The notes under the pieces: model-generated | What the model saw: the letters and a program-made list of their open reading frames with translations, nothing else | The model's database searches: none | Told to the model about the DNA's origin: nothing | In this document: piece by piece, positions 7,606-13,694 of the stretch | Layout of the letters: each line of letters starts with the position of its first letter | How positions within the stretch are numbered: position 1 is the first letter of the stretch | Made by a program: the position numbers and the translations under genes | Source: a virus | IMG/VR virus record: IMGVR_UViG_3300042882_001008 | Location: 1 to 20,454 of that record | Length of the DNA stretch: 20,454 nt | Reading direction: 5' to 3' (one strand)

Positions 7606-7634
7606 AATGTATCCTAAATTTAAAACATTGTCAA
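7606..7634 (-). promoter_or_regulatory. Sigma70-like promoter for the small-gene/RecT operon
   Basis: On the minus strand a perfect -35 TTGACA (7629-7634) and a -10 TACATT (7606-7611) are separated by exactly 17 bases. Transcription would start near 7599, about 45 bases before the first gene at 7556. The adjoining stretch to 7680 is very AT-rich and carries TTTTACAAAA twice (7642-7651 and 7663-7672), possibly UP-element-like or a regulator site. Confidence 0.7.
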
Positions 7635-7680
7635 GAAAAAATTTTACAAAATTAAATATTTTTTTTACAAAAGAAAAGAG

Positions 7681-9111
7681 TTATGTGAAATCCGAGATAG
7701 TTTGAGTATTGCGATCGTATTTAGTCTTGGCTGTACCAAGTGAGCCATGCCTGTTTTTAGCAACGATAATCTCAAGCATGCCAGAATCTTGAGACAGCTC
7801 TTTATTGTAGTAGTCTTCTCTATATAGCATCAAAACGGCATCAGCATCTTGTTCAAGAGAGCCTGATTCTCTAAGATCGCTAAGGCCTGGTCTTTTGTCC
7901 ATTCTTTTCTCAGCTTCACGATTGACTTGAGTGAGGCACACGATTGGACAATCGCATTCTTTGGCAAGCAGCTTTAAAGACCTGCTGATCTCACTCACCT
8001 CTTGCTCTCGCATTTGATTTTTGTTTGTGCCTGATCCCTTGAGTAGTTGTAGGTAGTCAATCACAATCATACCGAGGTCGTTCTCCTTCTCTTTGATCAT
8101 TTTACAAAAAGATGTCAGTGAGCTGATATCAGTCACTCCTTTGTCCACCAAAGTGATGTTTTGTGATGCTAAAGATTCCGCCGCCTCAACAATCCTCTCA
8201 ACCACGAATTGGGGAGCTTCATCTAAAGATCGATCTTTCAAGTTGATGTAGTCAATGCCACCAACCGAGCAAAACAGTCTTGCGATCAATTGCTCTTTGC
8301 TCATCTCAAGGCTGATAAAGATCGTTCTGCGATTTGAGATTTGCTTTAGCTTGATCAGATGCAAAGCCAATGCAGTTTTGCCTACACCTGGACGACCTCC
8401 GATGTAGTATAAGCAACCTCTTTGAAGCTTCATATATCGATCCAACTCAGTCAACCCTGTACTGATGCCTGTAGGTACTGCACGCATTGAGAGAAGAGTT
8501 TGTCTGATCTGATCTGAAAAACTTTCACTCTCAACAGGTAGCAATTGCTTGTATAGATCAACCTTTGCTTTATGCCTTGACTCTACCCAATCCATATCAT
8601 GACCTTCTCTTAAAAGCTTGGCTTTGTATGCATCCACCATTGCGATCTGGCAAGACACATACCATTGCACATGAGCGCGCACCTCTGCATGTGCAATTGT
8701 GAAAAGCCTATAAGGCTCATAATTTAAGAGCAATGTAGTCATCACATGTCCGATTTCATCGGGAGATTTAGCGTTAGGCAAGTCTTTGAAATTAAAATGA
8801 TGCCTTTTTTTATACTCATCAATCATCGCAGGCAATGTGATAGGTACAGGATTGTCTTTTGTGCCTTTTGCTTTGATCCTGATTGCCATTCTGTACATCA
8901 AGCATAATGTTGGATCGAGCATGAGATCATCATCTTTAATCAATCTGAAAATCATATCTTTGATCTCATCATATCCATCTTGCACAAGTGTGGATAAAAT
9001 TCTTGATGCACGCATTGCGGCTGCGATGATATCATCTTCTGATAAAATATCGGTTGATGTGATCACATCAGAAAGCTTCACCTTATTATCCCAAGAGTGT
9101 TGATCATCCAT
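7681..9111 (-). CDS. dnaB: Replicative DNA helicase, DnaB family
   Basis: A 476-residue protein of normal DnaB length. The N-terminal collar domain covers about 20-185. The RecA-like domain shows Walker A GGRPGVGKT (238-246), SLEM with catalytic E269, Walker B IVIDYLQLL (349-357), the DnaB motif CLTQVNREAEKR (392-403), and SDLRESGSLEQDADAV (411-426). It should unwind DNA at the fork as a hexamer in the cytoplasm. Its ATG lies two bases after the stop of the upstream HTH gene, so both share the promoter at 9389-9417. The initiator on the opposite strand is the likely loader partner. Confidence 0.93.
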   Translation of the reverse strand: MDDQHSWDNKVKLSDVITSTDILSEDDIIAAAMRASRILSTLVQDGYDEIKDMIFRLIKDDDLMLDPTLCLMYRMAIRIKAKGTKDNPVPITLPAMIDEYKKRHHFNFKDLPNAKSPDEIGHVMTTLLLNYEPYRLFTIAHAEVRAHVQWYVSCQIAMVDAYKAKLLREGHDMDWVESRHKAKVDLYKQLLPVESESFSDQIRQTLLSMRAVPTGISTGLTELDRYMKLQRGCLYYIGGRPGVGKTALALHLIKLKQISNRRTIFISLEMSKEQLIARLFCSVGGIDYINLKDRSLDEAPQFVVERIVEAAESLASQNITLVDKGVTDISSLTSFCKMIKEKENDLGMIVIDYLQLLKGSGTNKNQMREQEVSEISRSLKLLAKECDCPIVCLTQVNREAEKRMDKRPGLSDLRESGSLEQDADAVLMLYREDYYNKELSQDSGMLEIIVAKNRHGSLGTAKTKYDRNTQTISDFT

Positions 9112-9113
9112 TT

Positions 9114-9350
9114 TTAGGCATCTTTCTTTGGCAAAAAGCCACAGCCTACTGCATAGGGATAGAGAAAAAATTGATGGCTGATGCCTGTGGCTTGCTCAAG
9201 TTGCATTGCCATCTTCATTGAACAGCCTTGATCATCTTTGAAATATAGATAAACCTGTTGACGAGTTTTTCCCATCTTCTCAGCGATCTTAGGGATGGAC
9301 ATGCCTGTGATCTCTCGTACACGGTTGACTTTAAAGCTAACTTTACTCAT
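9114..9350 (-). CDS. Small HTH transcriptional regulator (Cro/repressor-like)
   Basis: A 78-residue protein with a helix-turn-helix at about 18-38 (SIPKIAEKMGKTRQQVYLYF), the typical pattern of lambdoid small regulators. The ATG at 9350 is chosen because AAAGG stands upstream and a predicted -10 lies just beyond; a longer frame would extend into the promoter. It shares its pattern (V.E.TGM...A...G...TGIS..F.L) with the HTH protein at 10733-10954, so the two are paralogues. It is the first gene of the minus operon leading to DnaB and sits at a divergent promoter region, the classic place for an autoregulator of the replication switch. Confidence 0.78.
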   Translation of the reverse strand: MSKVSFKVNRVREITGMSIPKIAEKMGKTRQQVYLYFKDDQGCSMKMAMQLEQATGISHQFFLYPYAVGCGFLPKKDA

Positions 9351-9388
9351 GATTGAGCCTTTCTTTTTGATTAAAAAATTTCTATTCC

Positions 9389-9417
9389 ATCGTATCAAAT
9401 AGGCTTTACTTTGTCAA
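9389..9417 (-). promoter_or_regulatory. Sigma70-like promoter for the HTH-dnaB operon
   Basis: The minus strand shows TTGACA (9412-9417), a 17-base spacer and TACGAT (9389-9394). Transcription would begin near 9382, about 30 bases before the ATG at 9350. On the opposite strand the same bases give TTGTCA (9411-9416), a possible -35 for the divergent initiator gene, so the two promoters may share their core. Confidence 0.65.
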
Positions 9418-9427
9418 TCTTAAACTG

Positions 9428-9439
9428 TATCATGTGATA
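9428..9439. promoter_or_regulatory. Candidate operator TATCA-TG-TGATA in the divergent control region
   Basis: A perfect inverted repeat with 5-bp arms and a 2-base centre lies between the minus-strand -35 and the start of the initiator gene, where an HTH dimer would block the plus-strand promoter. A further half site TATCA occurs at 9393-9397 beside the minus -10. The proposed binders are the two HTH proteins flanking this region; that is inference. Confidence 0.45.
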
Positions 9440-9465
9440 AAAATCATTTACAAAAAGGGATTAAG

Positions 9466-10755
9466 ATGTCAAAGCTTTTTAGTGAAACAATGCCTTCTTT
9501 TGGCGTTCTCAGCAATATCAATCGATGCGGATTATTGGCTCAAATTCCAAATGCTCGCACTATTTTAATGCGAATCATTGAACTCATTGAGATTGATAAA
9601 AACTCAAATGGAAGATCAATAGTTGCTTCATATTCTTACATTGGCACAATGATCCATGTATCTGAGCAACAGGTAAAAAGATCAATTGAAAAGATGGCTG
9701 ATGATGGCATCTTGTCAAAATCCAAATACAAGTTTAGCGGCATGAATGAGATTAAATTAACTGATTTTTGCCTTGCTCGATATTGGAGATCATACACAGA
9801 CTTTTATAAAGATGATGAACGATTAGATCAAAAAAGACCTGATCGATTAGATCAAAAAAGACCTGAACGATCAGATCAAAAAAGACCTGATCGATTAGAT
9901 CAAAAAAGACCTACAAATAAAGAAACCTTTTTAATAAAGGAAAAAGAAATAAATAAAGAAAAAGCGATTGAGCCTGAGATTGAAAAATCTGAGTTTGAAA
10001 AAATCATTGAAGATGAGATGAAAGGGCACATGTGGGAGAGCCTACAGGCATCTAAGAAAATCATCATTGAAGATGAAAAGGTACAATGTGATCTTCCAAC
10101 ATGCTCATCAAACATTTATCGAGCATGTGAAGATACAGGAAAATATTATTGTGTTTTTGAGCCTAGTAAACCTTGGCAAAAAGAAAGCAGGCAAATTCAA
10201 ATCAGGAGAATGCTTAAAAGCCAATTCGTGCAAATGAAACAACATCACCTTGATCTATCACTACAAAATCTAAAACTCGATCTAAAAGGTGATGATTTAA
10301 ATTATGTGCTGGATGTCTGTAAAGGTGGCAAGCAGAAGCTTTTTATTCAAGGCTCAAGCAATATGCTCACACATCTAGCAACAGGCATTTTTAAGCAAAA
10401 CTTGTTTGAGGTACATTATCCCTATGAGCATAGCTATGGCATGCCTAGAATTGCCTTTATGACATGGGATGAGTGCATGCAACTGATGCATGATTTTTAC
10501 ATCGAGGAGAAACGCACATACTCCAATCAAATATCCACAATCAAAGATAAATTCTCAAAGTTTGATATGATCATCATTGATCAGTTTTCTGTAGGCAAAA
10601 AGAACAAGCTGAGAGAGGCCATGATCAAGCAATTGAATGAGTTTGTGCAGATTTTTGAAGGCTCAATCGTTTTACTATCAACCGAAGATCATGCACCAGC
10701 TGGCATGACAAAATTAAAATTGGAGAAACATCATGGCAATGAACGAAAAAACTAG
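9466..10755 (+). CDS. Replication initiator: N-terminal winged helix, iteron-encoded linker, degenerate AAA+ loader-like C-terminus
   Basis: A 429-residue protein with AAAAAGGGA upstream. Residues about 20-105 form a winged-helix pattern (SYSYIGTMIHVSEQQVKRSI recognition helix, then KMADDGILSK) like lambda O and other phage initiators. Residues 118-149 are four R(L/S)DQKRP repeats encoded by four 24-bp iterons. A charged linker follows. Cys208, Cys213, Cys221 and Cys229 may bind a metal. From about 275 the protein resembles DnaC-type helicase loaders: KLFIQGSSNMLTHLATGI stands where a P-loop would be but lacks the G-K-T residues, while FDMIIIDQF (366-374) resembles Walker B with Gln for Glu, and GSIVLLST resembles sensor I. 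It probably binds the origin in its own gene and recruits DnaB. The family is not firmly identified. Confidence 0.68.
   Translation: MSKLFSETMPSFGVLSNINRCGLLAQIPNARTILMRIIELIEIDKNSNGRSIVASYSYIGTMIHVSEQQVKRSIEKMADDGILSKSKYKFSGMNEIKLTDFCLARYWRSYTDFYKDDERLDQKRPDRLDQKRPERSDQKRPDRLDQKRPTNKETFLIKEKEINKEKAIEPEIEKSEFEKIIEDEMKGHMWESLQASKKIIIEDEKVQCDLPTCSSNIYRACEDTGKYYCVFEPSKPWQKESRQIQIRRMLKSQFVQMKQHHLDLSLQNLKLDLKGDDLNYVLDVCKGGKQKLFIQGSSNMLTHLATGIFKQNLFEVHYPYEHSYGMPRIAFMTWDECMQLMHDFYIEEKRTYSNQISTIKDKFSKFDMIIIDQFSVGKKNKLREAMIKQLNEFVQIFEGSIVLLSTEDHAPAGMTKLKLEKHHGNERKN
9817..9912 (+). repeat. Four 24-bp iterons, probable replication origin
   Basis: Four exact-length tandem units start at 9817, 9841, 9865 and 9889. 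Each ends in the invariant core AGATCAAAAAAGACCT. Units 2 and 4 are identical, and the others differ at one or two positions. They lie inside the initiator gene, as in lambda ori, and are followed by an AT-rich stretch. Confidence 0.8.
9913..9965 (+). other. AT-rich, purine-rich stretch beside the iterons (candidate unwinding element)
   Basis: About 80 percent A+T with strong A over T asymmetry on the plus strand. It contains the inverted repeat CCTTT-TTAAT-AAAGG (9926-9940). Its place right after the four iterons matches the melting region of lambda-type origins. The role is inferred from layout. Confidence 0.55.
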
Positions 10756-10954
10756 ACTTGTTAAAGAGAAAACAGGGATGACTTTAAAAGCCTTGTCCAA
10801 AGAAATCGGATATGCAGAAACATCTTTAACTTGTGCATTGAGAGGGCATTATCAAATGGGCTATCCATTGGCAAAAATCTTAGCTGAACGAACAGGAGTA
10901 TCCCCGCTCTATTTTTTAGAAGATAATGCTAAACTCGAAGATTTTTTAAAATAA
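10733..10954 (+). CDS. Small HTH DNA-binding protein, paralogue of the 9114-9350 regulator
   Basis: A 73-residue protein starting inside the end of the initiator gene (23-base overlap), with GGAG about 7 bases upstream of the ATG. The helix-turn-helix is TLKALSKEIGYAETSLTCAL (about 17-36), followed by a helix and TGVSPLYFLED, a typical Xre/Cro-like ending. It aligns along its length with the HTH protein on the other strand. It is likely a second regulator of the divergent control region or an autoregulator of the replication block. Confidence 0.75.
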   Translation: MAMNEKTRLVKEKTGMTLKALSKEIGYAETSLTCALRGHYQMGYPLAKILAERTGVSPLYFLEDNAKLEDFLK

Positions 10955-11075
10955 AAAAAGCATGCTTGATGTGTTTATGTTATTGATCGATCGAATCCTT
11001 TTGAAGAGACCTTTTTGTGAATGTTGACGATACGCGTAGCACTTTAGATCGATCAACAATTAAGAATAAAATATC
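10955..11075. promoter_or_regulatory. Intergenic region before thymidine kinase with inverted repeats
   Basis: A 121-base gap. It holds the palindrome AAGCATGCTT (10958-10967) right after the HTH stop. TTGATCGATC (10983-10992) and its exact inverted copy GATCGATCAA (11047-11056) are 54 bases apart. A TTGACG at about 11023 could be a -35, but no matching -10 is clear. The following ATG has no good Shine-Dalgarno. It is probably regulatory; no gene is seen. Confidence 0.45.
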
Positions 11076-11684
11076 ATGGCAAAGTTATATTTTTTCTATT
11101 CTGCAATGAATGCAGGAAAAACAAGTCAATTATTGCAAACGAATTTCAATTATGAGCAAAGGGGCATGAGCACACTACTTTTTGCACCTGCATTTGATCA
11201 AAGAGAAGGCCTTGGCACAATCAAATCGAGAATAGGCATATCAGCATCAGCCAATATCTTTTTTAAAGAAACTGATCTTTTTCAAGCAATAAACAGCCAT
11301 CACAATGGTGCTCAAGTGCATGCAGTCTTTATTGATGAAGCTCAGTTTTTATCTCCCGCTCAAGTGCTTCAATTGACCGTAGTTTGTGATAGGCTCAACA
11401 TCCCTGTGCTCACATATGGATTGAGAACGGACTTTAGAGGAGAGCCTTTTGAAGGTAGCAAATATCTGCTTGCTTGGTCTGATACTCTCACTGAGATCAG
11501 AACGATCTGCAAATCAGGGAAAAAAGCCACGATGTCAGCACGACTCGATCAAGATGGCAATAGGATTTTTGAAGGTGAGCAAATTGATATTGGATATCAC
11601 TATGAGCCTATGGCAAGGCATATGTTTCAGCTAGATAAAGCATCACCTATCGCATGCAAAGAGACACCAGCTGATCGTAAATAG
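11076..11684 (+). CDS. tdk: Thymidine kinase, TK1/type II family
   Basis: A 202-residue enzyme phosphorylating thymidine (and deoxyuridine) with ATP for dTTP salvage. The N-terminus KLYFFYSAMNAGKT holds the P-loop (9-16). VHAVFIDEAQFL gives Walker B and catalytic E88. YGLRTDFRGEPFEGS is the conserved TK1 segment, and IRTICKSGKKATMSARLDQDG leads to the C-terminal lasso and zinc ribbon. Of the four usual zinc ligands only C145 and H182 are evident; a Cys is missing from the CxxC pair and another from the C-R-x-H motif (here MARH). No clear ribosome binding site precedes the ATG, which is fixed by family length. Its last 58 bases overlap the convergent dCMP deaminase gene. Confidence 0.88.
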   Translation: MAKLYFFYSAMNAGKTSQLLQTNFNYEQRGMSTLLFAPAFDQREGLGTIKSRIGISASANIFFKETDLFQAINSHHNGAQVHAVFIDEAQFLSPAQVLQLTVVCDRLNIPVLTYGLRTDFRGEPFEGSKYLLAWSDTLTEIRTICKSGKKATMSARLDQDGNRIFEGEQIDIGYHYEPMARHMFQLDKASPIACKETPADRK

Positions 11685-12085
11685 TCTTCTCCTGTACTGA
11701 TCCATCTTGTGCTTTTTATCTCATAGTAAACAGCTTTGATGCCTGCATGATGAATAAGTTTAGCACACATTAAACAAGGTGGTGCAGTCACATAAATAGA
11801 GCATCCATCTGTTGCAATTCCATTTTTAGCGGCATTCGCAATTGCGTTCGTTTCAGCATGATGGCATCCTATTTGCGATTGTGATCCGCTGGCAATCTGA
11901 TCTTTATCTCTTAGGCAACAATCACCACCACACAATCCCGATTGTTTGCGAGCAATTCCATTAAAAGAAGATATGATAGGCACATCCCCGCGCACGATCA
12001 CAGCACCGACCTTTGCACGACTACAAGGAGATAGACTTGCCATGATCTCAGCCATGCTCAAAAAAGCCTTATCTTTAGCAGTCAT
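11627..12085 (-). CDS. dCMP deaminase (zinc-dependent cytidine/deoxycytidylate deaminase fold)
   Basis: A 152-residue enzyme converting dCMP to dUMP, the ThyX substrate. The catalytic motifs are complete: HAE at 76-78 (CHHAETNAIA, with E78 as proton shuttle) and PCLMC with zinc ligands C104 and C107. An insert with C52, C56, C57 and C74 resembles the second-metal region of phage and eukaryotic dCMP deaminases. I chose the ATG at 12085, which overlaps the end of the upstream transglycosylase gene by 11 bases; a TTG at 12130 would add an unrelated N-terminus. It is the last gene of the ThyX operon and its 3' end overlaps thymidine kinase. Confidence 0.87.
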   Translation of the reverse strand: MTAKDKAFLSMAEIMASLSPCSRAKVGAVIVRGDVPIISSFNGIARKQSGLCGGDCCLRDKDQIASGSQSQIGCHHAETNAIANAAKNGIATDGCSIYVTAPPCLMCAKLIHHAGIKAVYYEIKSTRWISTGEDYLRSAGVSLHAIGDALSS

Positions 12086-12551
12086 AGCAGTCGTCTTCTT
12101 TTGATGATAAACAGGCAAGCTCACTAGCAAGTTTTAAAACGGCCTTTGATCGTTTGCCGCATTTACCTTTATTGCCTACTGCATACCGACCAAGAGCAAG
12201 GCATGTATCACCTTGAGAGACATCAAGCCACACTTGAAAAGCCTTAATACCGTACTCAATTTCTGAGCAATCTTTACAATCAAAAAACTGTTTCTTTACC
12301 TGCATCACACCTTTAGCACCAGCTGATGATGTCAAACCTGTTTCAAACTTGCTTTCATAGTATGCAATCGCAATCATGAGATGAGGATCAACCCCCATCT
12401 TTTCAGCACTAGATGCGACCTTCAAGCACTGTTGCATTCTAGAGGGAATTGACTTAGCGACAATCTTTTCCCATCCAAGGTCTTGCTTGCTTTGAGTAGG
12501 ATTGAAGATCATACCCATCACAACCCAACAAACATCAAAATAGCTATTCAT
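12075..12551 (-). CDS. Lytic transglycosylase (SLT-like), Cys-rich, possibly exported
   Basis: A 158-residue protein with the SLT signature: AIAYYESKFETGLTSSAGAKGVMQV has catalytic E66 and the S-x-A-x-G-x-M-Q block, and ALGRYAVGNKG is the usual later motif. It should cleave the glycan strands of peptidoglycan. The N-terminus (VCWVVMGMIF) is hydrophobic enough for a weak signal or anchor. Nine Cys residues (8, 42, 92, 95, 117, 131, 147, 155, 158) suggest disulfides outside the cytoplasm. GAGG precedes a run of ATGs; the ATG at 12551 overlaps the zinc-ribbon gene stop by 8 bases. Its place inside a nucleotide-metabolism operon, far from the other lysis genes, is odd. Confidence 0.78.
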   Translation of the reverse strand: MNSYFDVCWVVMGMIFNPTQSKQDLGWEKIVAKSIPSRMQQCLKVASSAEKMGVDPHLMIAIAYYESKFETGLTSSAGAKGVMQVKKQFFDCKDCSEIEYGIKAFQVWLDVSQGDTCLALGRYAVGNKGKCGKRSKAVLKLASELACLSSKEDDCYDC

Positions 12552-12729
12552 CATCATCATCCTCGTCTTTGGTGATGTCATCCCAGCTCTCATCGTATGA
12601 GATATCATCGTATGAGATAACAATTGCTTTGTGATCAAAGATTGAACGGCAGTTTTTGCAATAGTGATATTCCATGCTGGAGCCTGCTAAGGTTGAGTTT
12701 ATTTTTGATTGGCATCTAAGACATTGCAT
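12544..12729 (-). CDS. Small zinc-ribbon protein with acidic tail
   Basis: A 61-residue protein with two CxxC pairs, C3/C6 and C24/C27 (CLRC and CKNC), that make a classic zinc ribbon, then a strongly acidic tail (residues 42-61) ending in a run of Asp. It overlaps ThyX upstream by 31 bases and the transglycosylase downstream by 8, so it is tightly coupled. Small ribbons of this type bind nucleic acids or RNA polymerase subunits in other phages; the acidic tail would suit protein binding. No specific family is recognised. Confidence 0.62.
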   Translation of the reverse strand: MQCLRCQSKINSTLAGSSMEYHYCKNCRSIFDHKAIVISYDDISYDESWDDITKDEDDDDE

Positions 12730-13376
12730 AAGAGTAAATCCATTGTTTTGGGGAAGATGCTTGATGTTATATCACAAACTGCTTGAGCATATTCTCTTAT
12801 TTCAAATTGAGCGTTTTCATCGAGTCTCAATCTCAAAAAGTGCATGATTGATTGTGTTGATGCCGTCCAAATGCACTCGCTATAAGTCGCCACAGGCAAG
12901 ACAATGCGAGCTTGCTCTCTACATACACCCATGGCAAGCAATCGCTGATAGTTGCCATATGCAAGGGAATAGACCTCATCAATCAAGATCAAAGCTTGGT
13001 CTTCCTCTGCATCTGATAGCGACCCTATCGATGATTGCTTGTTTTTTGTGTCTTGTAGTCTGAAATGGTCGGGATAATAAAAGCCTTCTTTGATCTCAGT
13101 ATATCGTGCTGATTGCTCATTCCAAGCACAGCCGACTTGATGCTTCATCCATTGTCTTAATACAAAGATAGGTGCCTTAATTCTGAATGAGACGCTAGAG
13201 TGTCTAAACGGTGATGTGTGCTCATGATCCCAAAGATATTTTAAGAGCTTGCCATCTCTATCCGTCCATGATGTGGAGATAGATGCAAAGCTCACACGAG
13301 CGGCATTGACCACAGATAGGTCTGATCCCATGTGATCGACATATTCAACAAATCCGTCTGAAATAATCTTTTTCAT
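12699..13376 (-). CDS. thyX: Flavin-dependent thymidylate synthase
   Basis: A 225-residue enzyme making dTMP from dUMP with FAD, NADPH and methylene-tetrahydrofolate. Family marks: SFASIS after an N-terminal strand, HTSPFRHSSVSF (53-64), RQWMKHQVGCAWNEQSARY (74-92, the ThyX signature in the form K-H-x-x-G-x-x-W-N-E-x-S-x-R-Y rather than the strict RHRx7S), and the C-terminal HFLRLRLDENAQFEIREYA (179-197). The ATG at 13376 follows AAAGG at 6 bases; a longer frame runs into the AT-rich promoter. It heads a minus-strand operon with the deaminase that supplies its substrate. Confidence 0.92.
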   Translation of the reverse strand: MKKIISDGFVEYVDHMGSDLSVVNAARVSFASISTSWTDRDGKLLKYLWDHEHTSPFRHSSVSFRIKAPIFVLRQWMKHQVGCAWNEQSARYTEIKEGFYYPDHFRLQDTKNKQSSIGSLSDAEEDQALILIDEVYSLAYGNYQRLLAMGVCREQARIVLPVATYSECIWTASTQSIMHFLRLRLDENAQFEIREYAQAVCDITSSIFPKTMDLLLCNVLDANQK

Positions 13377-13463
13377 ATTTGCCTTTCTTAATGAAATGTG
13401 TATTATATTATTATATAATTTTATGCTTTTCAAGTGTTTATATAACACCACTAAGGAGAAAAA
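13377..13463. promoter_or_regulatory. Divergent AT-rich promoter region between thyX and the ssb operon
   Basis: On the minus strand TTGAAA (13428-13433) and TAATAT (13405-13410) are 17 bases apart, a reasonable thyX promoter; overlapping TATAAT hexamers lie nearby. The inverted repeat GTGTT-TATAT-AACAC (13434-13448) sits just before the AAGGAG of the plus-strand operon and may be an operator. The plus-strand promoter is not clear. Confidence 0.5.
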
Positions 13464-13694
13464 ATGATCAACACAACTTTGATTTCAAGATTGCTTGTAA
13501 TTGATCAAGTGATTTCATCAGCACTTGAGCACTTTCCCGCTCAAAAAGAAGCCTTGCGATTGCATATTGATGCACTGATCAATCAACATGTAGATGATCA
13601 CTCAGACGATGTTGAGGCTCAACTCATGGCAAAGCTTGAAAATAACCGTATTTCAAACATTTACTCACAACTAAAGGACAATAAGCATGCTTAA
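13464..13694 (+). CDS. Small helical hypothetical protein upstream of ssb
   Basis: A 76-residue, mostly helical protein with a good AAGGAG site 5 bases before the ATG. It has a hydrophobic N-terminal helix (TLISRLLVIDQVISSALEHF), a His/Asp-rich middle (INQHVDDHSDDVEAQ) and a polar end. It overlaps the SSB start by 8 bases and is the first gene of the ssb-terminase operon. No family is recognised. Confidence 0.6.
   Translation: MINTTLISRLLVIDQVISSALEHFPAQKEALRLHIDALINQHVDDHSDDVEAQLMAKLENNRISNIYSQLKDNKHA

Noticed and set aside
9817-9912. CRISPR-like array (four regular repeats)
   Set aside because: The units are contiguous without spacers, lie in frame within a gene and have the layout of origin iterons.
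9114-10954. Lysogeny module of a temperate phage
   Set aside because: Two small HTH regulators are present, but no integrase, excisionase or full-length CI with protease domain is visible in this window, so lysogeny cannot be claimed.
10983-11056. tRNA or small RNA between the HTH and thymidine kinase genes
   Set aside because: The inverted repeats are 54 bases apart and GATC-based; no cloverleaf, T-loop or anticodon arm can be formed convincingly.
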